Shown: positions 1-9,686 of the stretch, in pieces | Position numbering within the stretch: position 1 is the stretch's first letter | How the letters are laid out: each line of letters opens with the position of its first letter | The notes under the pieces: generated by a model | What the model was told of the DNA's origin: nothing | The model's input: only the letters and a program-made list of their open reading frames with translations | The model's database searches: none | Program-made: the position numbers and the translations under genes | NCBI GenBank assembly: GCA_036927565.1 | Contig: JAYESD010000001.1 | Span: forward strand, 141,473,415-141,537,414 | Source: Tuctoria greenei | Lineage: Eukaryota; Streptophyta; Magnoliopsida; Poales; Poaceae | DNA: 64,000 nucleotides | Direction: 5' to 3'

Positions 1-170
1 TGCGCCTGTAAATATAAGAGGTAGGATTAGAGACTGATCACTCCACCACATGAAAACCCTAGCCGCCACCTCTGACAGGCCATACACCGAGAAACCTGTC
101 GGGCACAAGGTGCTAAACATCTGTACACAACGTTCCTTCCTCGTATATGTGGACTCCATGGAGGCATTGC
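1..170. other. Flank left of the Tat(+) LTR, unassigned
   Basis: This stretch lies outside the 5' LTR of the Tat(+) element and has no convincing reading frame. It holds a TATA-like string (TAAATATAAGAG near 10-21) and a CCCTAG-containing leader-like segment, which would fit the R/U5 part of another LTR. No second copy is present in the window to prove this. The five bases before the LTR are ATTGC (166-170), a possible target-site duplication whose partner is not visible. Confidence 0.3.
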
Positions 171-249
171 TGTTGTAGATACCCTGCATACTAGGTATCC
201 CTTCGTATGAGAAGAAGACGCGTTGAGCTCCACCTTCCACTGTTGTGGA

Positions 250-545
250 CTTCCGGAGGACACACGTGTCCTGCAGCACCGGACCTGCCTCTCTGCTTAG
301 GGAAGCTCCAGCGCTGACACATGCCTCGCAGTGCCGGTTCTGCCTCCCTCCTTGGGGTGGCTCCAGCACTGCCACGTGTACCGTAGTGCCTAACATGCCT
401 CCCTCCTTAGGGATGCTCTAGCACTGCCATGTGTCCAGTAGCCCCAGACCTACCTCCCTCGTCAAGGTGGCTCCAGTGCTGCCATGTGCACCTGTAACTC
501 CGGACCTACCTCCCCGTAGAGGGAAGCTCCGCAAATGCCACATGT
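250..545 (+). repeat. Degenerate ~55-bp tandem repeat in the Tat LTR
   Basis: About five units of roughly 55 bp are visible, each containing a CTCCAGCACTGCCA-like start and a CCTCCCTC core (for example near 309, 364, 417 and 471). They lie in the U3 part, upstream of the TATA box. The corresponding part of the inverted Tat LTR (about 53085-53265) has fewer, diverged units. Confidence 0.7.
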
Positions 546-828
546 CACACGTCTGGATCTATGTCTAAAACAGGTTGATATCGGGATCCCCAACGATGCG
601 GACATTCAAGGGATATCAATTGGCCGTTACAAGACCTGGTTAACGCATCATTAATACCATATTAATTACGCATGATTAGAGGACTATCAAGATCGATGAT
701 GCAACTATTAAGACGTGTTATCACACTATTAACCCCCCTTAAGACTAATAAATCGTGTATAGGGTGATTATTATAGCCGGGGTCGCCTGTAGAGCCACGA
801 CACATACTGTAACAGCCAGCCTTTAGCA

Positions 829-836
829 TATAAAAA
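829..836 (+). promoter_or_regulatory. TATA box of the Tat(+) LTR
   Basis: TATAAAAA sits in the LTR about 260 bp before its end. The matching place in the inverted Tat LTR has TATAAAAG (52785-52792 on the - strand), so the position is conserved between copies. Confidence 0.65.
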
Positions 837-1094
837 AACTGCGCTGCATGATAAAACTCTAAGCAATCCAAGGCCCAAGTCATTCAGACTAGCTCATCAG
901 CATACTCGCTCTAAGCAATCCAATACACAAACGTCCCATGGAGTAGGGTATTACGCTCAGGCATCACGAACCACTTAAAACCCCTTGTGTCACCTTGCTC
1001 TTGGATCTTGATTTTGCTCCTTGCCTAAACACGAACCTCCGCGAGCTACTTCTTAGTAGTACCAGGGGAAGTGTTGTTAAAACACTTCAACATT

Positions 1095-1113
1095 TGGCGC
1101 GTCAGGTAGGGGG
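1095..1113 (+). other. Primer binding site of Tat(+)
   Basis: TGGCGCGTCAGGTAGGGGG starts two bases after the LTR. It resembles the PBS of grass Tat elements (TGGCGCGCCAGGTAGGGG), complementary to the 3' end of a tRNA, probably tRNA-Arg; the tRNA identity is from memory. Confidence 0.8.
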
Positions 1114-1132
1114 CGACTTCAAGATTTTCAAG

Positions 1133-2723
1133 ATGGTGAACTCTGTTGCCGCTTCAAACAGACCAGTTGCATGAGCAGTTGGTGGAAATCCCGCTAATGC
1201 TCAGCAGCCGATCAACGCTGTCCCGGCGAATGTCGTCCCACCACCAGCACCAGCTGATGCAGCAGCAAACACTACACATCAGAATGGTGACTTTGCGTCG
1301 GTCACAAAATCGACCAACAATCCAGAGAACGCGCTGAATGCAACGTAGACTCTCCTCCAGCATCCTCCAGTGTCGAGAGCACCTCCGGCTACACTGGAAC
1401 AATGGCGTGCTAACATTGAGCATCTGGATGCAACCGCAACCACAACGCTCAACAACCAGGGTCTACCTGCTGTAGGGCAAGCACCTTCCCGTAACAGGAC
1501 CTTGTTTGGAAGACTTGGTCCTATGGCATCACATCTCAAGAGATGTGCGCCCTCTTAGCAGGCGACATCTCTGCCCTCAGGGGTTTGTCGTGCTCATACA
1601 ACATCGAGGCTACCAACTCAAGATCTTCGGTCGGAGCTTGACTGTCGTTACATGAGGCAGGATGGCCGTGTCAACATCGAGCGTAGTCGCAAGAGGCGAC
1701 TTGCTCATGAAAACCCTTCTCCTCTGATCATTGGAGGCAGCTGTTCGGCCCTCGCCTTACATCTCCGCATGGTGGAATGGCCACCCAAGTTCCGGCCTCA
1801 TTTGCTGGAGAAATATGATGGGACAGTCAACCCCATCGAATTTCTTCAAATCTACTCCACTGCTATCCTCGCGACGGGAGCGAATGAGGCCTTCATGGAC
1901 AATTACTCTCCAGTGGCTTTGATCGGGACTGCTAGGTCCTTGTTTGTGAGCCTACCCCCTGACTCCATCTAAAGTTGGGGAGAATTATGTTGTCAGTTCA
2001 CCGCCAACTTCGGGAGCTCCTACACCCGGCCTGGCACCAAGCTGGACCTTTTTGCTATATAGCAAAAGCCGGAGAGTCACTACAATCCTTCATCCAGCGA
2101 TTCTCTCAGGTACGGAACACCATCCCTTCTATCTCCAACGCTTCTGTCATTATTGCATTCTGATAGGGAGTTCGAGATAAGAAGATGCTGGAGAAGCTGA
2201 CAACCAAGGATGTCAGCAGTGTCACAGAACTCTTCAGCCTGGTAGACAAATGTGCTAGGGCTGCAGAGGGCCGCAAAATGCACTCCAAACCAGCTGCGGA
2301 GGCTTGACAGTCTGCCTCTAAAGTTGTAGCTACTAGCAATGGCAGTGGCAAAAAGAAAAAGAATTCAAGTGGCAAGAAGAAGTCACTTGTCGGCACACCT
2401 ACAGCTGCCGCTGCCGCAACACCTGGTGGCTGGGGCCACGAACTGACAAGCGACCTCGATGGTCATCTGAAGATGGTGACAAGATGTGGTGTCCGACCCA
2501 CAAGCTTGAAGACTGTTGCGAGGTCAAGAGGCTTGCTCAACGCAATAGCAAGCGTCAAGATGACACACCTTTCCGCTAGCGGGAAGGAAAACAAAAAGTC
2601 GACGAAGCTTCATCTGATCAGGAGGTAGGCTTCCAAGATGGCAAGAAGGCGTTAAAGGCGGTCTACAACACCGTCGAGGACTCCAACACCAACTCTGACA
2701 ACAAACATCAGAAGACTCTCCAT
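1133..2723 (+). pseudogene. gag: Tat(+) gag, broken
   Basis: Gag forms the cytoplasmic virus-like particle. The ATG at 1133 is the first after the PBS and opens MVNSVAAS, but a stop follows within 20 codons and several more stops and frame changes come after. The recognisable core is at about 1771-1972, with the Tat gag block WPPKFRPHLLEKYDGT followed by PIEFLQIYSTAILATGANEAFM and LFVSLPPDS, in the retrotransposon gag domain. A lysine/serine-rich stretch follows around 2340-2390. I see no intact CCHC zinc knuckle, normal for this lineage's basic linker region or lost by decay. Not translatable as one protein. Confidence 0.75.
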
Positions 2724-3495
2724 ATGATGTATGGAGGGTCCTGGAACATTACCTCGCGGTGCATTGTGAAAACTTTGTGTTGGGACATGGTTGGTGCTGC
2801 TCCCACCGCCAAGGCAGAACCTCATCGGAAGTGGATGGACACTATCTTCACCTTTGATGCTTCAGATTGTCTTGAGAACATGGAAGGAGTTGGACAATTG
2901 CCCCTAATGGTATCCCCAACTATCAACAATATCCAGCTCTTCCATGTCTTTGTGGATGGTGGTGTGGCTCTCAATCTAATCAGCTTCACAACCTTTTTGA
3001 AGCTCAACCTCAACCTATTGGACTTGAGGCCTCGTGCCCATACTTCAGATGGTCTGGGAGCTATAACACCTCTCGGCTCTGTTACTCTCCCAGTGACCTT
3101 CGGGACACCAGAGAACTACCGGTCTAAGAAGCTGGTATTTGATGTGGCACACATCAACTTACCCTTCAACGCTATCCTAGGTAGGCCAATCCTGTATAGG
3201 TTCATGGTGGTGGCTCATTATGGCTACCTAGTGTTGAAGATGCCAACTCCATCAGGTGTCCTTCGGATTCGAGGGGATCGCACTACTGGGGTCACTACGC
3301 TGGAAAAAGCTTCATGTGCTCTCAGCAGCGCAAGAAGCTGAATCCGCTAAGGAGCAATCTGCTCAGCAACCTCTGAGCACGCACCAGCGCAGCTCAACCT
3401 CTGCACCTCGTGTGCAGCCAAGCGGCGATACCGATGTTCCTGTCAAAGTCGTCCAAATCGGTTCTGATGCCACCCAAACCACTCGTATATCATGA
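2724..3495 (+). pseudogene. Tat(+) aspartic protease region
   Basis: The retropepsin-like protease would cut the gag-pol polyprotein. A 205-residue open stretch at 2724-3341 carries VFVDGGVALNLIS near residue 75; in the Tat lineage DGG takes the place of the usual DTG/DSG active-site triplet. Further on are the flap-region block ITPLGSVTLPVTFGT and FNAILGRPILYRF, the second protease signature. The frame breaks after about 3340. The stretch from 3340 to 3495 is a low-complexity Ser/Gln-rich linker leading to RT. A homologous protease remnant lies in the inverted Tat copy near 62900-63188. Confidence 0.8.
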
Positions 3496-3540
3496 GGTCT
3501 AGGTGACAAATAGGACCTCACACTCGTCACTTTCCTTCAG

Positions 3541-4164
3541 GAAAATGTCGATGTGTTTGCATGGCAATCGTCACAAATGTCTGGGATCCCCAGGGAGGTG
3601 ATCGAGCACCATCTGAAGATCTACCCCAACGCACGGCCTATACAACAGAAGCCCCTGAAGCATTTTGTTGAGCGGCAGAATTTCATCCAGGAAGAAGTCA
3701 AGATGCTGCTTGACACTAGATTCATCCAGGATGTACATCATCTGCCATGGCTGGCAAACCCGATCGTCGTGCCAAAGGCTAGCGGGAAGCTTTGGATGTG
3801 CATCGACTACAACACTTTTAATAGGGCATGTGCCAAAAACCCCTTTCCACTACAATAATAGATCAAATAGTGTATTCTACCTCTGGCTGTGAGCTTTTAT
3901 GTTTCTTAGACGCATATTCTGGTTTCCATCAAATTCCAATGTCTAAGGAAGATGAACAGCACACTATTTTTATTATGGTAGATGGTCTCTATTGTTACAC
4001 AGCAATGCCTTATGGTCTCAAAAATGCACTCTCCACCTTTGTGCGAGCTATGCACAAAACCTTTGGGGAGCTGATCCAGGACCTAGTGGAATTCTACGTT
4101 GATGTCGTCAAAGTGAAGAACAAAGACTCACTGTTGGACAACCTTCAATCTGTCTTTGACAAGC
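3541..4164 (+). pseudogene. pol: Tat(+) reverse transcriptase, N-terminal part, broken
   Basis: The reverse transcriptase finger and palm region is readable in two frames: 3553-3858 (FAWQSSQMSGIPREVIEHH, then VPKASGKLWMCIDY) and 3828-4164 (LLCFLDAYSGFHQIPMSKEDE, AMPYGLKNALSTF). A frameshift separates them at about 3855. The catalytic YxDD box reads YVDV near residue 90 of the second frame (about 4096-4107), so the second catalytic aspartate is lost. The coding similarity ends at NLQSVFDKL, where Athila LTR-like sequence begins. RNase H and integrase are absent. Confidence 0.85.
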
Positions 4165-4321
4165 TCCCTAGTCGGTCGACCCCAGTAGTCGGCCAACCCC
4201 CTAGTCGGCCGACTTGGTCCCGGCGCCAAACTCAGTCAATTGCCACGTGTTGGCTCCTTTGAAGAAGTCAGTGGTGACTTATTTGCATGCTTTATGTGGC
4301 AGGAACCGACCCTTCTCCACC

Positions 4322-4329
4322 TATAAATA
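4322..4329 (+). promoter_or_regulatory. TATA box, Athila 5' LTR
   Basis: TATAAATA in the context CCACCTATAAATAGGACCC. The 3' LTR has the same string at 41160-41167. Confidence 0.75.
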
Positions 4330-4543
4330 GGACCCCCTACCCTCACTTCACACATACACACCACTTGAGTATTTATCCATTGTATACACTATTCTCCATA
4401 GGTTTAGAGGAGTGTAGGCTGTAGAGAGGAGAGCCTCTAGTCCATAGTCCAAGTAGGAGAGGCGTAGAAGGAGTCTCTTCCCAATTCCTAATTGGGAAAG
4501 GTATGGCTCTCATATTCCTATTGGAATTTGTGACTTCGCTCTT

Positions 4544-4549
4544 AATAAA
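4544..4549 (+). terminator. Polyadenylation signal, Athila 5' LTR
   Basis: AATAAA in CTCTTAATAAAGATATT, about 220 bp after the TATA box. It is conserved at 41379-41384 in the 3' LTR, as expected for the R region. Confidence 0.6.
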
Positions 4550-4633
4550 GATATTATCTTTAGTCTTCTATTGTTCATATACTTGGGTGAAGTGTTTCTT
4601 GTTTGATTGTGGATTCCATACATTTGGTAGGAG

Positions 4634-4993
4634 TTGATGACTTACTCCTTTTCTACTCAAAGCATCGACCACTACATTGGCTTTTCCCGGATGATAGTTG
4701 ATCCCCAAATCATAATCTTTGATGAGCTCCAACCATCTTCGTTGCCTCAAGTTCAGATCCGTTTGTGTGAAAATATACTTCAAACTCTTATGATCCGTGT
4801 AAATTTCACACCTATGTCCAAGAATATAGTGTCTCCAAATCTTCAATGCATGTACCACGGCTGCAAGTTCCAAATCGTGTGTCGGGTAATTCTGCTCATG
4901 TTTCTTCAATTGTCTTGACGCATAGGCGACCACTTGACCTTCTTGCATAAGAACGCATCTGAGTCCTTGTCTTGATGCGTCGTACAAATCCAA
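4634..4993 (-). pseudogene. pol: RNase H fragment of the partial Tekay unit
   Basis: The reading MDLYDASRQGLRCVLMQEGQ, then YASRQLKKHEQNYPTHDLEL, TDHKSLKYIFTQ and INYHPGKANVVVDALSRKG matches the Ty3/gypsy RNase H domain. It is closely similar to 10020-10390 of the neighbouring complete element. It continues past 4634 only into unrelated Athila LTR sequence, so the last residues of the open frame are not real RNase H. Confidence 0.88.
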
Positions 4994-5189
4994 ATTTCTT
5001 GCTCACGTCTAGTAATACCAGCACCGGTGCAGTTATAAATCTCTTCTTCACCTTCTCAATGTGGTCCTAGCAAGATAGAGTCCATTTGATAAGCTTTCCC
5101 CTTGTTAGTTACTCAGTCATGCGCTTCCCTACGTTGGAGTAGTCCTTGATGATTAGTTACCTTTGACATTTATTGCGACGCATCAACTC

Positions 5190-5440
5190 CAATGCTGACT
5201 TCCTTATCACCTATCGATTGCTTTGTCCTTGTGGCATATTGGACCACTCCATTATGCTTCCGTAGTCAATCCATTCCAAGCGTCATGTCCGATCCTTGTG
5301 AATCCAAAACAATAAGGTTGGCGAAGGATTCTACCCCCCTTATTTTAAAACTTGCTCTTGGACACACCATCTTTGTTCTCATCTTCCATACAGCTTCGTC
5401 TAAGACAGTGGATCTTCTGGTTGTGTCCTTCTTCCATTGA
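5190..5440 (-). pseudogene. Protease fragment of the partial Tekay unit
   Basis: On the - strand KMVCPRASFKIRGV and ANLIVLDSQGSDMTLGMD match the C-terminal half of the Tekay protease region (about 11640-11540 of the complete element). The DSG active-site part and gag are missing. The N-terminal end is fused to the leader at about 5445. Between this fragment and RNase H (4994-5189) is a degraded stretch resembling 10400-10560. Confidence 0.75.
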
Positions 5441-7832
5441 AGTAGAGATCGAGCGAGAAAGAAAAGAGAGATAGAACGAATTCCCAACTATATGCATCAA
5501 GGAATATGAAACTAAACAACTAGCTACACTAACCTAGGTGGACATGGCAATGCTAAGGCATCCCAAAATCCTCTATTAAGCACACAAGCAAACAATATAT
5601 ATATAGCAAACAGCACACCAACCAAAACACACATTGATTCCTGAGTGCTCTTATGTGCTCTAAGTGTCCATTCTATCTAGGCTACATCCTACGGTTAACC
5701 TGTGGCTCTGATACCAATCTGTGACGCCCGGTTCCGAAAACTGAACCAAGCTAACGCATATGTGTGCCCAGGATGTTCAACACACATACACGAGTGCAAT
5801 CACAAAAGAGTATACAGAAAATTACCACAGAACAAGATTAATTATCAAATTTTATTACACAAACCATATTATCCTCGAATACAAGCTCTAATGAATATTA
5901 ATCATAAGTTCAACTAATGCAGCGGAAATAAACTAATTAAGCAACTAAGCAAACTAAGCAAAAGGGATAGCGCAGCTCCATGCAACACCACAGGCAAAGC
6001 TGACGGTAGACACGTCCTAGAACTCCGCATTATCGCCATTAAACTCACAATTCTGACCTGCAACTGTTGGGGGGGGGGGTTGCAAGAGTGAGTACATGTC
6101 GTACTCAGCAAGTGTAGAAAGTATGACATGTGGCTGATTCAAATGACGACTATAATAATGGCAAAGTGCTGAAAAGTACATTAAAACATTTGAAAAGCAA
6201 TATATTATGATTATATGAATCAAACCCATCATAATCATAAGTAATACCATAATACCAAACTGAATTTACTACCATCATCCATGATTCCAGATTTCACCAT
6301 TTCCAATAACCATATTCAATACCAAAAATTAAATCCATAACCATTACCAAACCATAACCATTCCAATACCAAACTCCCTCTAATCATGGAAGTTGTCCAG
6401 GTGCTCATAACCGGGAGCACGGCTATCATGATAGTTTTATTTAACACTCTGCAGAGTTTGTACCTCTTTACCCACGTGTTCGTGATTTCATCACCTTTCG
6501 GCGACTAAGAATCTCCCTTATGCCCATGACCCGTCAGTAATATTACACACTTCCGTTGGTGTGTGGCCAAGAGATCACAAAATAGCCTGTATAAAGGGAT
6601 TACTAGCCTATTTAGACCCCACTGAGGTTTCACCGGTGGCGATGCCTCCAACTGAGCACATCTTCAACCAAGGGCCCCCTCTTGAGCCATTCGGATCCCA
6701 GGGTAGTCCTACCAATCATCAACAAACCCAATCCGACTACCCCTTCCCCGAGCATCCTTAATGGTCCAAATAGCACTGGCAAAGCCCTAATTAATCAGCT
6801 ACGCCGCACCCATACTTGGCCTCATGGTGGCACTGTAGTCCTAGCTTATTCTCGCATGAACCGGTCCTTAGATCTAAAGCAAGCAAAACCACCATGACAT
6901 CCAACCCATCCACGTACCAGGATTGCTTAGATCGCCCATTACCATACCATATTTAACCAGTTCATGTTAACCATAATCTCATCCATGCATAATTAAGTTG
7001 AGTGGTACAATTATTTCCCATTCCAGTTGATTAAGCGAAGCAAAAAGGTAAAAAGCACTTCCCGACTCTCTACCATATATTCCAGGTGACAAGGGTGATC
7101 AAACAAATCTAGTAAACTTCCTACCATAGGATTCCCATCAAATTGACACAAGCATGCAGTTTGCAAACAAAACATTTATTTAAAAAAAAACAGGATCAAT
7201 ATGCTTCAAGGACACTTGCCTTGCTCCGGCAGATAGGGTTGCTCAAGCGCTTCGAAGTCTTGGTTTTGAAAATCCTCGTACACGATCTCTTGAGCACTTC
7301 CCTCTACTTGTGATCACACATACAAGAAAATACATACAAATCAACATGATGCACACACACTAATGAACATGCGATGATATGCATGCATGCAAAGTTTAAT
7401 AATTAATTAACTACGATTGTTTATTAATTAGATGCAACTAGTTCATACGTGTTCATACGAGTTTACGGGGGTTTTAGCGAGGATTAATGCTGCTGAAAAT
7501 AAAAAGGTGATGCAACTAAAATCAATTTACGTCTATTAGATCCAATACGTCGCTAAAATTCGCATCGGAAAAACGAATCCTACCGTAGATGTGACAGCTT
7601 CGAAGATCGCGAGACGAAGGTGACGCGTAGACGAAGTGGATGGCGCAAGGTCCTCCGACGGCACGACGACGGCGACGCGATGACGACAGCGATCTCCGGC
7701 GGAAGACGGCACCCTCCTCTTTTCTTCCCTGGCGGCGCAGCCCTCTGGTGCTTTTTTTCTAGCCACTAGGGCTCTCTTCTCTGGAAGGCGGCGGCGTTTC
7801 TGGCGGCTGGGAAAATACGAGGCATCAATCCT

Positions 7833-7840
7833 TATTTATA
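7833..7840 (-). promoter_or_regulatory. TATA box, Tekay 3' LTR
   Basis: TATAAATA on the - strand, in GGCTATAAATAAGG, directly downstream (element sense) of the GC-rich block. It is repeated at 15412-15419. Confidence 0.75.
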
Positions 7841-7849
7841 GCCGCAGCA

Positions 7850-8180
7850 GCTAGGGCACCGTGGCCGACTTGGCTAGCGCACGGCGCGCGTGCGGGCGCG
7901 GCAGGGCGTGCGGTGCAGCGGGGCGCTGCGCTGGGGCCAAGGCGCGGGCGGTCGGGCGTGCTGGCGGCGCGGGAGCGTGGCTCGACTGGGCGGGGCACGG
8001 GCGATCGAGGCAGGGGCGCGTGGGAGCGGGGCCCAGCGGGCGGGGCCGGGGCACGCGCGGGAGGCACGCGAGACAGCGGGGCGCCGCGCGGTGGGGCCTG
8101 GGCAGCGGGGTGCGCGCGGGATGCGGGAGAGGGCGCGTGGCTGGCGGGCCGGTCAGGCGGCCTGGCCGGCCGGGCGACGC
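7850..8180. other. GC- and CpG-rich block in the Tekay LTR U3
   Basis: About 330 bp consisting largely of GCGCG, GGGCG and CGGGG runs, bordered abruptly by an AT-rich T-run region from 8181. It lies just upstream of the TATA box in the element's sense. The right LTR has the same block at 15430-15765. Several frames stay open across it simply because stop codons are rare in such sequence. Confidence 0.8.
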
Positions 8181-8453
8181 TGCTTTCTTTGTTTTTTTTC
8201 TTCTTTTTTTTTCTTTTATACTTTCTATATTTTTTTATTATTATATATTTTATTTTTTATATTTTTTTATATATGATTATTATATATATTATTTTTATAC
8301 TTATTCCCTATTACAAGTTTTAGGCTATAATTATTATTTTCTTTTTTCTTCTTTTTGCTACACCATATATGTATGTTTTATCATTTTTCTATCTTTCTTT
8401 TACTCTATTAATGTTTAATGCATGAACATGTATGAAATGCATGATGCAAAGAT

Positions 8454-9077
8454 TTAGGGTGTTACAAACCTACCCCCCTTAAAGTGAATCTCGCCCTCGA
8501 GATTCGATAGCGTGGAGAAAAGATGAGGGAATTCTGCCTTCAGGTCTTCTTCACGTTCCCATGTAGCTTCGGCTTCCGTATGGTGTTTCCATTGCACTTT
8601 GCACCAACGGATATTCTTATTTCTCGTGACCCTTTCCTTCACGTCCAAGATCTTGATAGGTTGCTCGACATAGGACAAATCCTCTTGAAGTTCTAACTCG
8701 TCCATCGGCACTTGTTCTTCTGGTACCCTGAGACACTTCTTGAGTTGAGACACGTGAAACACGTCGTGTACATCGGAGAGATACGCCGGCAGCTCAAGTC
8801 GATAAGCTACCTCTCCTCGCTTGTCCAAAATCTTGAATGGTCGAATATAACTAGGTGCGAGCTTGCCTCTTATGTTAAAGCTCTTATGACCTCTCATAGG
8901 TGACACCTTGAGGTAAACAAAATCTCCTATTTCAAAGGCTAATTTCCTTCTCCTATTGTCCGCATAGCCTTTTTGTCTTGATTGGGCAGCCCTCAAGTTT
9001 TCACGAATTATCTAGACTTGCTTTTCGGCTTCTTGCAACACATCCAGACCAAATACTTGGGTTTCTCCTGCCTCATT
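8454..9077 (-). pseudogene. pol: Tekay integrase C-terminus and chromodomain
   Basis: This is the last part of pol. From 8996 the frame carries QSRQKGYADNRRRKLAFE and VYLKVSPMRGHKSF (GPY/F-like integrase C-terminus), then the chromodomain near residues 115-165 (RVTRNKNIRWCKVQWKHH, EEATWE-like ATWEREEDLKAEFPHLF). In chromoviruses this domain binds modified histone H3 and steers insertion to heterochromatin. A TAG at 9012-9014 and another at 9078-9080 interrupt it. The frame ends VTP-stop 13 bases inside the LTR. Confidence 0.88.
8467..8481 (-). other. Polypurine tract of the Tekay element
   Basis: On the - strand this reads AAGGGGGGTAGGTT directly before the 3' LTR, the expected primer site for plus-strand DNA synthesis. 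It lies inside the end of the pol reading frame, which encodes KGGRFVTP across it. Confidence 0.8.
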
Positions 9078-9686
9078 CTAGAATAAAGGTGTCCTACACT
9101 TCATCCCATAAAGCGCTTCATATGGTGACATTTTCAAGCTTGCTTGGTAACTATTGTTGTATGAAAATTCCGCGTATGGCAAGCTTTTGTCCCAACTTTT
9201 CCCATGCTTTAAAGCAAAAGCTCTTAACATGTCCTCCAAAATCTGATTGGTCCTCTCGGTTTGTCCATCCATTTGAGGATGATATGCTGAACTAAAATTC
9301 AACCTCATTCCCAAAGCTTCATGCAATTTTTGCCAAAATCTGGAGGTAAATTGAGAACCTCTATCCGAGACTATCTTCTTTGGTACTCCGTGTCGACACA
9401 CAATATGCTCCATGTATATTTCGGCCAATCGTGCAGATGTATACTTGGTCTTCACAGGGACAAAATGAGCTGACTTGGTTAAGCGATCCACAATTACCCA
9501 AATTGAGTCATACCCGGACTGAGTACGTGGTAACCCAACTATGAAGTCCATTCCAATTTCTTCCCACTTCCATTCCGGAATCTTCAACGGTTGCAATAAT
9601 TCGGCTGGCCTTTGATGTTCCGCCTTGACTCGTTGGCACACATCACACAATGCTACGTATTCAGCTATGTCCTTCTTCATGCTATC
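9078..9686 (-). pseudogene. pol: Tekay integrase
   Basis: The integrase inserts the DNA copy into the chromosome. The frame from 9680 shows the end of the HHCC zinc domain (YVALCDVCQRVKAEHQRP), then the DDE catalytic core: GMDFIVGLP (first Asp), VSDRGSQFTSRFW (second Asp) and QTERTNQILEDML (Glu). All three catalytic residues are present. A TAG at 9687-9689 separates it from the upstream part of the same frame, and a TAG at 9078-9080 follows GMKCRTPLF. Length and order fit a gypsy integrase. Confidence 0.92.

Larger units (their letters stand above)
171..1092 (+). repeat. Tat(+) 5' LTR
   Basis: The LTR begins TGTTGTAGATACC and ends CTTCAACA directly before the PBS. The boundaries come from comparison with the reverse-complement LTR of the second Tat copy (41836-41897 plus 52581-53386), which begins TGTTGGTACCC and ends CTTCAACA. 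Shared blocks include the GGCCGTTACAAGACCTGG region near 620-640 and the GGGTATTACGCTCAGGC region near 945-961. It is about 920 bp, somewhat longer than its relative, partly because of extra tandem units at 250-545. Confidence 0.85.
171..4164 (+). mobile_element. Tat-lineage Ty3/gypsy element, 5' part only (Tat(+))
   Basis: The order LTR, PBS, gag, protease, RT on the + strand is that of a Ty3/gypsy element. The Tat lineage (RIRE2/Grande-like) is indicated by the PBS TGGCGCGTCAGGTAGGGGG, the gag block around WPPKFRPHLLEKYDGT, the DGG protease motif and the RT block GIPREVIEHHLKIYP. The element stops inside RT at about 4164, where Athila LTR sequence begins, so its remaining pol, 3' region and 3' LTR are not in this window. 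It is an old copy with many stops and frameshifts. It is the same family as the inverted copy at 41836-63193, judged by LTR and RT similarity. Confidence 0.88.
4165..4633 (+). repeat. Athila 5' LTR, first remaining piece
   Basis: This aligns with 41012-41466 of the 3' LTR, sharing the TATA box, the CCATAGGTTTAGAGGAGTG block and the AATAAA signal. The start is truncated: the counterpart of 40675-41010 is missing. The junction with Tat RT lies at about 4165-4183 and carries short GTCGGCCGAC-type inverted motifs (4174-4181, 4204-4213). The piece ends in GGTAGGAGT at 4633, where - strand Tekay sequence starts. Confidence 0.82.
4634..5719 (-). mobile_element. Partial second Tekay unit joined to the complete one
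   Basis: Read on the - strand from 5719, this has a PBS and leader (5719 to about 5445, matching 13299-13050), a protease fragment (about 5440-5190), a short diverged segment, and RNase H (4993-4634). It therefore shares the LTR 5720-8466 with the complete Tekay element, giving LTR-interior-LTR-interior. Gag and most of RT are deleted from this unit and it ends abruptly at 4634 inside RNase H, without a third LTR. Confidence 0.8.
5720..8466 (-). repeat. Tekay 3' LTR
   Basis: Direct repeat of 13300-16046, both 2747 bp, with scattered single-base differences such as CCCGGTTCCG versus CCCAGTTCTG at the start. On the element's own strand the order is U3 (AT-rich 8181-8466, then very GC-rich 7850-8180), TATA box at 7833-7840, then R and U5 down to 5720. 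It also acts as the first LTR of the partial unit 4634-5719. Open frames inside it are not genes. Confidence 0.93.

Noticed and set aside
7861..8418. Long Arg/Gly/Ala-rich open frames on both strands in the GC-rich LTR block (also 15338-15991)
   Set aside because: They lie in LTR sequence of extreme GC content where stops are rare, run into a T-rich stretch, and differ between the two LTR copies.
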